A DNA stretch of 64,000 nucleotides from Oscillospiraceae bacterium. Its GTDB lineage: Bacteria > Bacillota > Clostridia > Oscillospirales > Oscillospiraceae. The translations under genes and the position numbers were made by a program. Location: assembly GCA_017435525.1 (NCBI GenBank), contig JAFSEW010000066.1, forward strand, positions 1 to 64,000. Direction: 5' to 3'. Shown in pieces: positions 9,306-18,374 of the stretch. The notes below the pieces were generated by a model. The model searched no databases, was not told the DNA's origin, and worked only from the letters and a program-made list of their open reading frames with translations. The stretch's first letter is position 1. The number at the start of each line of letters is the position of its first letter.

Positions 9306-9947
9306 ATGGCGAATAAGAGAATAGCCGTTCTGGTTTCCGGCGGCGGCACCAATCTTCAGGCCTTGATCGATGCCCAAAGCAGAGGCGAATTGGGCGGCGG
9401 CGAGATTGTTGCTGTCATTTCTTCCAAAGCCGGTGCCTATGCACTGGAGCGTGCCAGGAATGCCGGGATTGCCGGTTATGTACTTCCCCGGAAGGAATTT
9501 GATTCCAACCAGGCTATGACGGTTGCATTGGTAGAAATGCTGAAAAAGCTGGACATTGATCTGGTAGTCCTGGCAGGATGTATGATCATCTTTACCCAGG
9601 AACTGGTGGATGCCTATCCCAATGCGATTATGAATGTGCATCCTGCGCTGATTCCGTCTTTCTGCGGCCCTGGCTATTATGGCCTGCATGTCCATGAGGA
9701 AGCGCTGCGTTACGGTGTGAAACTTTCCGGCGCAACGGTGCATTTTGTCAGTGCGGAATGTGATGGCGGCCCCATCATTGCCCAGAAGTCTGTGGCAGTG
9801 CGCCATGGGGACACCCCGGAAACGCTGCAAAAGCGGATTATGGAGGAGGCGGAATGGAAGCTTCTGCCGGAAGCTGTTTCGCTGTTCTGCCAGGAAAGAC
9901 TGTCCGTTGAAGGCAGAAATGTGATTATTAAAGAGGAGAGCGTGTAA
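9306..9947 (+). CDS. purN: Phosphoribosylglycinamide formyltransferase (GART)
   Basis: Formylates GAR with 10-formyltetrahydrofolate. The GGGTNLQALID loop near residue 11 binds the substrate phosphate. NVHPALIPSF near 112 carries the catalytic Asn and His, and SAECDGGPII near 150 carries the catalytic Asp. ATG 9306 (213 residues) is preferred to TTG 9300 because it is 6 bp from the AAAGGCGG ribosome site. The 68 bp before it hold nothing else that I can see. Confidence 0.94.
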   Translation: MANKRIAVLVSGGGTNLQALIDAQSRGELGGGEIVAVISSKAGAYALERARNAGIAGYVLPRKEFDSNQAMTVALVEMLKKLDIDLVVLAGCMIIFTQELVDAYPNAIMNVHPALIPSFCGPGYYGLHVHEEALRYGVKLSGATVHFVSAECDGGPIIAQKSVAVRHGDTPETLQKRIMEEAEWKLLPEAVSLFCQERLSVEGRNVIIKEESV

Positions 9948-9948
9948 T

Positions 9949-10662
9949 ATGAATGTCTATGAAATCGGCTGTCTGAAAGAAAAGCTTTCCACCAACGCCT
10001 ATCCCGGCCGCGGTATCATTCTGGGCATTACCCCTGATGGCAAGAAGTCTGTTGCTGCCTATTTCATCATGGGCCGCAGCGTGAATTCCCGCAACCGTGT
10101 ATTCCAGCTTGAGCCTGACGGCATCCGTACCGAGGCCCACGATCCCAGCCTGATGAAGGATCCCCACCTGATCATCTATCATCCCGTTCGCGAAGCAGGC
10201 TGCGGCCTGATCGTTACCAACGGCGACCAGACAGATACCATTTGGGAGTATCTGGCCAGAGGCGAAAGCTGGGAAGCTGCCCTGCGTACCCGCATGTTTG
10301 AAGATGACGGCCCCAACTGGACACCCCGTATTTCCGGTCTGCTGGCCGGCGACGGCAGCTACAAGATGTCCATCCTGAAGGCTGCCGATGCTGAAGGCAG
10401 CGCCTGCACCAGATTCTTCTGGGAATATCCCGCCATTGCCGGACTGGGCCATTTCCTCCATACTTATGTCTGCGACGGAAATCCCGTGATCCCCACTTTC
10501 CAGGGCGAGCCTGAGCGGGTGGCTATGGACAATGATATGGAAGCTTTCACCGCTATGCTGTGGGAGAACCTGAACCCCGATAATAAGATTTCCCTGTTTG
10601 TTCGCTATACCGATCTGCAGACCGGCGAGGTAGAGCAGCGGATTCTGAACAAGCATGTATAA
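9949..10662 (+). CDS. purO: PurO-type IMP cyclohydrolase
   Basis: A 237-residue protein of the IMP_cyclohyd family, first defined in archaea, which closes FAICAR to IMP. Recognisable parts are the start YPGRGIILGI, the FIMGRSVNSRNRVF segment near residue 41, DPSLMKDPHLIIYHPVR near 65 and FEDDGPNWTPRISG near 122. It has no similarity to the MGS-like cyclohydrolase half of bacterial PurH. It begins 1 bp after purN with GAGGAG in front and is followed by a stand-alone AICAR formyltransferase. The pair therefore replaces bifunctional PurH. The family call is strong; activity is inferred from family and context. Confidence 0.88.
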   Translation: MNVYEIGCLKEKLSTNAYPGRGIILGITPDGKKSVAAYFIMGRSVNSRNRVFQLEPDGIRTEAHDPSLMKDPHLIIYHPVREAGCGLIVTNGDQTDTIWEYLARGESWEAALRTRMFEDDGPNWTPRISGLLAGDGSYKMSILKAADAEGSACTRFFWEYPAIAGLGHFLHTYVCDGNPVIPTFQGEPERVAMDNDMEAFTAMLWENLNPDNKISLFVRYTDLQTGEVEQRILNKHV

Positions 10663-10674
10663 AGGAGAGAGATC

Positions 10675-11859
10675 ATGAAGGAATTTGAACTGAAGTATGG
10701 CTGCAACCCCAATCAGAAGCCTGCGAAGCTGTATATGCATGATGGCAGCGAACTGCCCATCACCATTCTGAATGGCCGTCCCGGCTATATCAACTTTATG
10801 GATGCCCTGAACTCCTGGCAGTTGGTCAAGGAACTGAAGGAAGCTACCGGCATGGCTTGTGCCACTTCCTTTAAGCATGTTTCTCCCACCTGTGCCGCTG
10901 TAGGCAAGCCCCTGCCTCTGGAGCTGAAGAAGGCTTGCTTTGTAGAAAATGTGGAAGGCCTGGATGAGAATCCTCTGGCCTGTGCCTATGTCCGCGCCCG
11001 TGGTGCAGACCGTCTCTGCTCCTTTGGCGACTGGGTAGCTCTGTCTGATGTCTGCGACGAACTGACCGCCAAGCTGATCGCGCCTGAGGTTTCTGATGGT
11101 GTTATCGCTCCCGGCTATACTGAGGAGGCCCTGGCTATTCTGAAGGCCAAGCGCAAGGGCGGCTATAATGTGGTTGCCATTGATCCTGACTATGTTCCCA
11201 CCGAGGTGGAAAACAAGCAGATCTTCGGTATCACCTTCCAGCAGGGCCGCAACAACTTCAAAATTGGCCGTCACCTGTTGGAGAACATTGTTACAGACAA
11301 CAAGGAATTGCCTGAGTCTGCCAAGATCGACCTGATTGTTTCTCTGATCACCCTGAAGTACACCCAGTCCAACTCTGTGTGCTTTGCATACGATGGACAG
11401 GCCATCGGCGTGGGCGCCGGTCAGCAGAGCCGCGTTCATTGCGTCCGTCTTGCCGGCGGCAAGGCTGACACCTGGTTCCTGCGTCAGCATCCCAAGACCC
11501 TGGCGCTGCCTTTCCGTCCTGACCTGGGTCGCCCCGGCCGTGACAATGTTATCGACGGCTATATCAACGGCAATGAGGAAGATGTCTGCGCAGAAGGTAT
11601 CTGGCAGAATTACTTTACCTGCCGTCCTGAGCCCCTGACTGCTGAGGAAAAGCGTGCATGGCTGGATTCCCGTGATGCGGTAGCACTGGGTTCCGATGCA
11701 TTCTTCCCGTTCCCCGATTCTGTCAAGCGTGGCGCTGCATCCGGCGTTAAGTACATTGCGGAACCCGGCGGCTCTATTCGCGACGATCTGGTTATCGAAG
11801 AGTGCAACAAGAATGGCATGGTTATGGCGTTCACCGGCATGCGTCTGTTCCACCACTAA
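10675..11859 (+). CDS. purH: Stand-alone AICAR formyltransferase (PurH C-terminal type)
   Basis: Transfers a formyl group from 10-formyltetrahydrofolate to AICAR (ZMP). The 394 residues match only the formyltransferase part of PurH; the N-terminal cyclohydrolase domain is missing. The catalytic Lys-His pair is in TSFKHVSPT near residue 65. ENPLACAYVRARGADRLCSFGDWVALSD and GAGQQSRVHCVRLAGGKAD are family blocks. It follows the PurO-like gene by 12 bp with AAAGGAGAG. It is also the sink for the riboswitch ligand ZMP, so the operon forms a feedback loop. The purH symbol is approximate because only half the usual protein is encoded. Confidence 0.92.
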   Translation: MKEFELKYGCNPNQKPAKLYMHDGSELPITILNGRPGYINFMDALNSWQLVKELKEATGMACATSFKHVSPTCAAVGKPLPLELKKACFVENVEGLDENPLACAYVRARGADRLCSFGDWVALSDVCDELTAKLIAPEVSDGVIAPGYTEEALAILKAKRKGGYNVVAIDPDYVPTEVENKQIFGITFQQGRNNFKIGRHLLENIVTDNKELPESAKIDLIVSLITLKYTQSNSVCFAYDGQAIGVGAGQQSRVHCVRLAGGKADTWFLRQHPKTLALPFRPDLGRPGRDNVIDGYINGNEEDVCAEGIWQNYFTCRPEPLTAEEKRAWLDSRDAVALGSDAFFPFPDSVKRGAASGVKYIAEPGGSIRDDLVIEECNKNGMVMAFTGMRLFHH

Positions 11860-11868
11860 AAATTCCCC

Positions 11869-11896
11869 CAGGGACAGCCTGTTCGGGCTGTCCCTG
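11869..11896. repeat. Hairpin between the AICAR formyltransferase gene and purD
   Basis: CAGGGACAGCC pairs perfectly with GGCTGTCCCTG (11 bp, 6-base loop). The following sequence (TCGGTGCGTTTTAG) is a weak U-tract, and purD begins 49 bp later with no promoter that I could find. It may be a leaky terminator or an mRNA stability element. Confidence 0.65.
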
Positions 11897-11944
11897 TCGG
11901 TGCGTTTTAGGCACCCCCGAAAAAGATAAATTCAGGAGGTCAAC

Positions 11945-13210
11945 ATGAAATTACTGGTCGTGGGCGGCGGTGGCCGTGAGCATGCCATTATCCGCGCCCT
12001 GAGAAAGAACCCTGCGGTTGAAGATATTTTTGCACTGCCCGGCAACGCAGGTATGGCTGATGATGCCACCTGTGTCAATATCGGCGCAAAGGATATTCCT
12101 GCCATTGTGGAATTTGCAGTGGCAAACAAGATAGATTATGCTGTAGTAGCACCGGACGATCCTCTGGTTCTGGGCTGCGTGGATGCGCTGGAAGAGAAGG
12201 GGATTCCTTGCTTCGGTCCCAGAGCCAACGCTGCAATTATTGAGGGCAGCAAGGTGTTCTCCAAGAATCTGATGAAGAAGTACGGCATTCCCACCGCTGC
12301 CTATGAAGTGTTCAGCGACATGACTGCTGCGCTGGCGTATCTGGATAATGCGCCGATTCCCACCGTTATCAAGGCAGATGGTCTGGCTCTGGGCAAGGGT
12401 GTGATTATTGCCCAGACCCGTGAGGAAGCCAAGGCTGCTGTGCGTTCCATGATGGAAGATAAGATGTTCGGCACCAGCGGCGACAATATTGTCATTGAAG
12501 AGTTCCTCACCGGTCCCGAGGTCAGCGTTCTGGCCTTTACCGATGGCGAATCCCTGGTTCCTATGGTTTCCTCTATGGACCATAAGCGGGCAGGGGATAA
12601 TGATACCGGCCTGAACACCGGCGGCATGGGTACCGTGGCACCCAACCCTTATTATACCGATGCTGTTGCGGCAGAGTGCATGGAAAAGATTTTCCTGCCC
12701 ACCGTGGGTGCTATGAATGCCGAAGGCCGTACCTTTAAGGGCTGCCTGTATTTCGGCCTGATGCTCACACCCAACGGCCCCAAGGTTATTGAATATAACT
12801 GCCGTTTCGGCGATCCCGAAACCCAGGTTGTGCTGCCCCTGCTGGAAAGTGACCTGCTGACTGTGATGCAGGCTACCACCAACGGCACGTTGAAGGATGT
12901 GGATGTGTGTTTTGCATCCAAGCATGCCTGCTGCGTCATTACCGCATCTGCCGGTTATCCTGCTTCCTATGGCAAGGGTTATCCCATTGCCATGACGGAA
13001 GAAGCAAAGGCTCACACCTATGTTGCCGGTGCTGCTGACAAGGACGGCGTACTGGTAACAGCCGGTGGCCGCGTTACCGGCACCACCGCCATTGCAGACT
13101 CCCTGGAGGATGCAATCCGTGAGGCTTACCGCCTGGCTGACGGTGTGCAGTTTGAGAACGCATACCGCAGAAGCGATATTGGTCAGCGGGCGCTGGCCGC
13201 AAAACAGTAA
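11945..13210 (+). CDS. purD: Phosphoribosylamine-glycine ligase (GAR synthetase)
   Basis: Joins phosphoribosylamine to glycine with ATP. The 421-residue ATP-grasp enzyme starts with VVGGGGREHAIIRAL, the family N-terminal loop. PTVIKADGLALGKGV near residue 139 is the ATP lysine strand, and EYNCRFGDPETQVVLPLL near 283 is the metal-binding signature. AGGAGG lies 5 bp before the ATG. It acts directly after the PurF step, so its supply of phosphoribosylamine depends on how the PurF-like protein works or on another PurF. Confidence 0.96.
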   Translation: MKLLVVGGGGREHAIIRALRKNPAVEDIFALPGNAGMADDATCVNIGAKDIPAIVEFAVANKIDYAVVAPDDPLVLGCVDALEEKGIPCFGPRANAAIIEGSKVFSKNLMKKYGIPTAAYEVFSDMTAALAYLDNAPIPTVIKADGLALGKGVIIAQTREEAKAAVRSMMEDKMFGTSGDNIVIEEFLTGPEVSVLAFTDGESLVPMVSSMDHKRAGDNDTGLNTGGMGTVAPNPYYTDAVAAECMEKIFLPTVGAMNAEGRTFKGCLYFGLMLTPNGPKVIEYNCRFGDPETQVVLPLLESDLLTVMQATTNGTLKDVDVCFASKHACCVITASAGYPASYGKGYPIAMTEEAKAHTYVAGAADKDGVLVTAGGRVTGTTAIADSLEDAIREAYRLADGVQFENAYRRSDIGQRALAAKQ

Positions 13211-13222
13211 GGAGGCCCAACC

Positions 13223-16200
13223 ATGGTTTATCGCGTTTATGTTGAAAAGAAAGCCGGTCAGACCCATGAAGCCGACGGCCTGCTGCGTGAAATCCGTGAT
13301 TTCCTGCAGATCGATGGCCTGACTTCTGTGCGTGTTCTGAACCGTTATGATGCAGAAAATATTGATGAGAAGCTGTTCTGCTATGCAGTGAATACTGTTT
13401 TCTCTGAGCCTCAGGTGGATGATGTGACCTATGAAGTGCCCCAGGGCCAGATCGTGTTTGCTGTGGAGCCCCTGCCCGGTCAGTACGATCAGCGGGCAGA
13501 CTCTGCCGCGCAGTGTATCCAGATCATTTCTCAGGGCAACCGCCCCATCATCCGCACTGCCAAGGTCTATGTCCTGGCAGGCGAGCTGACTCAGGAGAAT
13601 ATTGCAGCCATTAAGAAGCATGTGATCAACGCTGTGGAAAGCCGCGAGGCTTCGCTGGAGCTGCCCGAGACGCTGACTGTGAAGCATGCAGCTCCTGAGA
13701 CTGTTGCCACTGTGGAAGGCTTTATCGGCCTGGACGATGCAGGCCTGGCCGAACTGCTTGACAAGCTGGGTCTGGCTATGGATCTGGATGATCTGAAGTT
13801 CCTGCAGGGCTACTTCCGGGATGCAGAACACAGAGATCCCACCATTACCGAAATCCGCGTGGTGGATACCTACTGGTCTGACCACTGCCGCCATACCACT
13901 TTCTCTACCCATCTGGAGAATGTGAAGATCGACGATCCCGCTGTGCAGGCTGCCTATGAGAGCTACCTGGCAGGCAGAGTGGAAGTCTACGGCGAGGAAA
14001 AGGCTGCGCAGCGTCCTCAGACCCTGATGGACATTGCTACCATCGGTGCAAAGGTGCTGAAAAAGCGCGGCCTGCTGCCTGAGCTGGACGAAAGCGAAGA
14101 AATCAACGCCTGCTCCATCCATGTCAACGCCAAAGTCAACGGCGAGGATCAGGACTGGCTGCTGATGTTCAAGAATGAGACCCACAACCATCCCACTGAG
14201 ATCGAGCCTTTCGGTGGCGCAGCCACCTGTATCGGCGGCTGTATCCGTGACCCCCTGTCCGGCCGTGCTTATGTCCATCAGGCTATGCGCGTTACCGGTG
14301 CCGGTGACCCCCGGAAATCCCTGAAGGAAACTCTGGCAGGTAAGCTGCCTCAGCGTAAGCTGTGCCAGACTGCTGCTGCAGGCTACTCTTCCTATGGCAA
14401 CCAGATCGGCCTGGCAACCGGCCATGTGGCAGAGCTGTACCATGATGGCTATGTGGCAAAGCGCCTGGAGTGCGGCGCTGTGGTTGCTGCTGCTCCTGCT
14501 GTGAATGTCCGCCGCGAGTGCCCCGCACCCGGTGATGTAATCGTCCTGCTGGGCGGCCGTACCGGCCGTGACGGTATCGGTGGCGCTACCGGCTCCTCCA
14601 AGAGCCACAACATGAAGTCCCTGACTACCATGGCTTCCGAAGTTCAGAAGGGCAATGCCCCCGAAGAGCGTAAAATCCAGCGTCTGTTCCGTGATCCCAA
14701 GGTTACCCGGCTGATTAAGCGCTGCAACGACTTTGGTGCAGGTGGTGTTTCCGTTGCTATCGGCGAGCTGGCTGACGGCCTGCGGATTGATCTGGATGCT
14801 GTCCGCAAGAAGTACGAAGGCCTGGATGGTACGGAAATTGCCATTTCCGAATCCCAGGAGCGTATGGCCGTTGTGGTGGCACCTGAGGATGTGGATACCT
14901 TCATCGCAGCTGCAGAGCAGGAAAACCTGGAAGCTTACCGCGTGGCTGTGGTCACCGAGGAAGCCCGGATGGTCATGACCTGGAAGGGCAACGAAATTGC
15001 CAACCTGTCCCGTGAGTTCCTGAACACCAACGGTGCGGTGAAGCATGCTGGCGTGGAAGTGGCTGACCGCAAGGCACCCAACGATTTCATCGTGGAATCC
15101 GACCTGCGCAGCATTGCTTCCAGCCTGAAGTTTGCTTCCCAGAGAGGCCTGGTGGAGCGTTTCGACGCCACCATCGGTGCAAGCTCTGTGCTGATGCCTT
15201 TTGGCGGCAAGAATCAGTCCACCCCCACCCAGGCAATGGCAGCCAAGCTGCCCGTTCTGCCTGACCAGGAAACCGATATGGGCAGTCTCTTTGGCTGGGG
15301 CTGCGATCCTGACCTGCTGTCTGCTGATCCTTATATTGGTGCACAGGCCAGCATCATTTCCTCTGTTGCCAAAATCGTAGCAGCAGGTGCCGATTACAAG
15401 AAGGTCTACCTGACTCTGCAGGAGTTCTTTGAGAGACTGCGCACTGAACCCACCCGCTGGGGCAAGCCTTTCCAGGCGCTGCTTGGTGCACTGCAGGCAC
15501 AGCTGGGCCTGAACGCTGCTGCCATCGGCGGTAAAGACTCCATGTCCGGTACCTTCCTGGATAAGGATGTACCTCCCACGGTTATTTCCTTTGCGATTGC
15601 ACCCGTAAAGATCGGCGAAGTTATTTCCAATGAGTTTAAAGCAGCCGGTCACCCCGTTTACAAGTTCGGCAACACCAGCATGACAGACTACACCCAGCTG
15701 AAGGCTGCCTGGGAGCAGTATCATGCCCTGTGTCAGGCAGGCAAGGTCTGCGCGGCTTGGGCAGTGGATGCCGGCGGTATTGCTGAGGGTGTTATGAAGA
15801 TGGCCTTCGGTAATGGCATCGGATTTAAGTCTGCGCCTGATGCCGGACTGCAGTACGGTGCTGCCTACGGTCAGATTATCGCCGAGCTGTCTGAAGAAGT
15901 CGAAGGCGCTGAGCTGATTGGTTGGACCACCAATGACGGCATGGTAACCTATGGTTCTGAGTCTGTTTCCATTGAAGAACTCTACAAGCTGAACACCGCT
16001 GTTTTGGAAAAGGTTTATCCCACCAAGACGGTTGAGACCGAGAAGGAGATTCCGGCCTTTGCGTATAGCAGCAACATTGTGGCAGCACCTGCCGTAAAGG
16101 TTGCCAAGCCCAAGGTTCTGATTCCTGTCTTCCCCGGCACCAACTGTGAGTATGACTCTGCCCGTGCTGTGATGGCAGCCGGCGGCGATGCCGAGATCGT

Positions 16201-16903
16201 TGTGATTCGCAACCTGACTGCCGAAGATGTTGCTGCAAGCGTGGAAAAAGTTGCTGCCAAGATCGAGGAAAGCCAGATGATCTTTATCCCCGGCGGCTTC
16301 TCCGGCGGTGACGAGCCTGACGGTTCCGCAAAGTTCATCACCGCATTCTTCCGCAATCCTGCCATTAAGGAGCAGGTGACCGAGCTGCTGGAGCAGCGGG
16401 ATGGCCTGATGTGTGGTATCTGCAACGGCTTCCAGGCGCTGATCAAGCTGGGTCTGGTGCCCTACGGCAAGATCATCGACACCGATGCCAATTGCCCCAC
16501 TCTGACCTATAACACCATCGGCCGTCACCAGAGCCGGATCGTGCAGACCCGGATTGCTTCCAACAAGAGCCCCTGGCTGAGCCTGATGAATGTGGGTGAT
16601 ATCGTGCATGTGCCTATTTCCCACGGCGAGGGCCGCTTCTTCGCAAGCGAAGAATTGGCACTGCAGCTGGCTGCCAACGGTCAGATTGCTACCCAGTATG
16701 TGGATCTGGAAGGCAAGCCCACCATGGATGCCGCTTTCAATCCCAACGGCTCCCTGTTTGCTATTGAAGGCATTACCTCTCCCGATGGCAGAGTATTCGG
16801 TAAGATGGGTCATAGCGAGCGTATCAGCGCCGGTCTGTACCGCAATGTCCCCGGCAACTACGACATCCGTATGTTCGAGGCTGCTGTGAAGTATTTCAAG
16901 TAA
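13223..16903 (+). CDS. purL: Phosphoribosylformylglycinamidine synthase, single-chain form
   Basis: Turns FGAR and glutamine into FGAM. The 1,226-residue protein combines the PurS-like start, two PurM-like ATP domains and a class I glutaminase, so no purS or purQ is needed. KNETHNHPTEIEPFGGAAT near residue 317 is the ATP/substrate signature. GGKDSMSGT near 770 marks the second half. The glutaminase has nucleophile Cys 1067 in GICNGFQAL and a SHGEGRF segment downstream. AAGGAGG precedes the ATG. Last gene of the purine operon; purB, purK, purA and guaAB are not in the window. Confidence 0.96.
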   Translation: MVYRVYVEKKAGQTHEADGLLREIRDFLQIDGLTSVRVLNRYDAENIDEKLFCYAVNTVFSEPQVDDVTYEVPQGQIVFAVEPLPGQYDQRADSAAQCIQIISQGNRPIIRTAKVYVLAGELTQENIAAIKKHVINAVESREASLELPETLTVKHAAPETVATVEGFIGLDDAGLAELLDKLGLAMDLDDLKFLQGYFRDAEHRDPTITEIRVVDTYWSDHCRHTTFSTHLENVKIDDPAVQAAYESYLAGRVEVYGEEKAAQRPQTLMDIATIGAKVLKKRGLLPELDESEEINACSIHVNAKVNGEDQDWLLMFKNETHNHPTEIEPFGGAATCIGGCIRDPLSGRAYVHQAMRVTGAGDPRKSLKETLAGKLPQRKLCQTAAAGYSSYGNQIGLATGHVAELYHDGYVAKRLECGAVVAAAPAVNVRRECPAPGDVIVLLGGRTGRDGIGGATGSSKSHNMKSLTTMASEVQKGNAPEERKIQRLFRDPKVTRLIKRCNDFGAGGVSVAIGELADGLRIDLDAVRKKYEGLDGTEIAISESQERMAVVVAPEDVDTFIAAAEQENLEAYRVAVVTEEARMVMTWKGNEIANLSREFLNTNGAVKHAGVEVADRKAPNDFIVESDLRSIASSLKFASQRGLVERFDATIGASSVLMPFGGKNQSTPTQAMAAKLPVLPDQETDMGSLFGWGCDPDLLSADPYIGAQASIISSVAKIVAAGADYKKVYLTLQEFFERLRTEPTRWGKPFQALLGALQAQLGLNAAAIGGKDSMSGTFLDKDVPPTVISFAIAPVKIGEVISNEFKAAGHPVYKFGNTSMTDYTQLKAAWEQYHALCQAGKVCAAWAVDAGGIAEGVMKMAFGNGIGFKSAPDAGLQYGAAYGQIIAELSEEVEGAELIGWTTNDGMVTYGSESVSIEELYKLNTAVLEKVYPTKTVETEKEIPAFAYSSNIVAAPAVKVAKPKVLIPVFPGTNCEYDSARAVMAAGGDAEIVVIRNLTAEDVAASVEKVAAKIEESQMIFIPGGFSGGDEPDGSAKFITAFFRNPAIKEQVTELLEQRDGLMCGICNGFQALIKLGLVPYGKIIDTDANCPTLTYNTIGRHQSRIVQTRIASNKSPWLSLMNVGDIVHVPISHGEGRFFASEELALQLAANGQIATQYVDLEGKPTMDAAFNPNGSLFAIEGITSPDGRVFGKMGHSERISAGLYRNVPGNYDIRMFEAAVKYFK

Positions 16904-16914
16904 AAACAACAGGA

Positions 16915-16951
16915 AGAGAGCCTGTACCGAATGTGGTACAGGCTCTCTTTC
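16915..16951. terminator. Terminator between purL and the MATE gene (convergent)
   Basis: AGAGAGCCTGTACC (16915-16928) pairs perfectly with GGTACAGGCTCTCT (16935-16948) around a 6-base loop. The T-run after it is short (TTT) on the plus strand; on the minus strand CTTCCTGTTGTTTTT follows. It lies between convergent genes and probably serves both. Confidence 0.8.
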
Positions 16952-16960
16952 ATGTGCGTA

Positions 16961-18331
16961 TTAGGCTTGGGCAATACTCTTGCTGCGCTTCTTGTAAATA
17001 ATCATAAAAGCGGTCAGCTGACACAGGAAGGTAAATATCCAGGAGATCGGATAGGAGAAAAAGAGTGACTGAGGGGTGTGGTAGGCGGGAATCTGGAAAA
17101 TGGTAAAGATCCACACAAGACGGATGCCGCATACACCCAGGACTGAGATCAACATGGGTGTAATGGATGCGCCAAGACCCCGTAGACCGCCGGTAGTTAC
17201 ATCCATCAAAGCACAAAGGAAATACGGTAATGTAACATAGGCAAACCGGATCATACCGTATTGAATGGCTTCCTGGGAATCTGTGATGTAGATGGAGAGC
17301 AGTTGCGGACCAAAGGCGTAAATTAAGGCGCTGAGGGTTATTGTAACCGTAATGGCACAGGCAAGGCAAATCAACAGAACATTTTTAGCCCGCTTATACT
17401 GTTTGGCACCGGCATTCTGGCCAATGAAATTCACAGAGGTTTGCTGGAACGCGTTAAATATCACATACAGAAAGCCCTCAATGCTAGCTGCGGCACCATT
17501 GCCGGACATCAAAATATCGCCGAAAGAATTGATGGAAGACTGGATGATGACATTGGAAATGGAGAAGAGGGAACTCTGGATACCCGCGGGCAGGCCGATT
17601 CGGATCATCTTCAGCAGCTGCGGCTTGTAGAAGCGAATTGCTTTTAATTCCAGGTGACAGGAATCCGTGCGCCGCATCAGCGCCCGGACCACCAGCACAG
17701 CAGAGACTGCCTGAGATGCAACAGTTGCTAATGCAACACCCTCTACATTCATGTGAAATGCAGTGACAAAGAAGATGTTCAATACCACATTAACAACACC
17801 GGAAAAGGCCAGGAAAATCAGCGGGCTTTTGGAATCACCGGCAGCTCTGAGAATAGATGCGCAGAAATTATAGACCATTGTGAAGATCATGCCGCCAAAA
17901 TAGATCTTCATATACAATGAGGAAAGAGGAAGGACAGTCTCCGGTGTGCCCATCATACGCAGCAGCGGCTCAGAGAAGCAAACACCAACAACGGTTACGA
18001 TCAGACCACCAACGATGGCTGTGGGAAGTGCGGTATGTACGATACGCTGGGCTTCCTCGTGCTGCTTGCCACCCAAAGCGTGGGCTACAGAGACACCGGA
18101 GCCTATGGAAAGGCCAATGAACAGGTTAATAATCAAATTGATCAGCGCACCTGTGGCGCTCACTGCTGCCACAGAAAGGCTGCCGCGATAGCGGCCTACA
18201 ATTACCAGGTCTGCAGCGTTAAACAGCAGCTGCAGCAGACTGGTCAGAATGATGGGAATGGTGTAGGAAATAATGCTGGGGAACAAAGGCCCGTGCAGCA
18301 TGCTTTGATTAAACCGACTCATCCGCTTCAT
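16961..18331 (-). CDS. MATE family efflux transporter
   Basis: A 456-residue integral membrane protein with about twelve hydrophobic segments in two similar halves, the fold of MATE antiporters that export drugs or metabolites using H+ or Na+. The family N-terminal feature is GPLFPSIISYTIPIILTSLLQ followed by ADLVIVGRYRG. GLGAS with a following proline-containing helix marks the C-terminal half. The substrate cannot be read from sequence. It lies 43 bp after the acetate-kinase homologue on the same strand and probably belongs to that transcript. ATG 18331 is 8 bp from GAGG; a second in-frame ATG lies three codons in. Confidence 0.88.
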   Translation of the reverse strand: MKRMSRFNQSMLHGPLFPSIISYTIPIILTSLLQLLFNAADLVIVGRYRGSLSVAAVSATGALINLIINLFIGLSIGSGVSVAHALGGKQHEEAQRIVHTALPTAIVGGLIVTVVGVCFSEPLLRMMGTPETVLPLSSLYMKIYFGGMIFTMVYNFCASILRAAGDSKSPLIFLAFSGVVNVVLNIFFVTAFHMNVEGVALATVASQAVSAVLVVRALMRRTDSCHLELKAIRFYKPQLLKMIRIGLPAGIQSSLFSISNVIIQSSINSFGDILMSGNGAAASIEGFLYVIFNAFQQTSVNFIGQNAGAKQYKRAKNVLLICLACAITVTITLSALIYAFGPQLLSIYITDSQEAIQYGMIRFAYVTLPYFLCALMDVTTGGLRGLGASITPMLISVLGVCGIRLVWIFTIFQIPAYHTPQSLFFSYPISWIFTFLCQLTAFMIIYKKRSKSIAQA

Positions 18332-18374
18332 AATATAACCTCACAAATCTCCTTATGGAAAATGTCGGACAGGT

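Noticed and set aside
11869..11896. True operon end between the AICAR formyltransferase gene and purD
   Set aside because: The hairpin is strong but the U-run is weak, no promoter precedes purD, and purD and purL continue the pathway on the same strand.
11951..16909. A 1,652-codon open frame on the minus strand
   Set aside because: It is the antisense shadow of purD and purL, which are complete and conserved. Biased codon use leaves the opposite strand free of stops; the translation has no recognisable domain.
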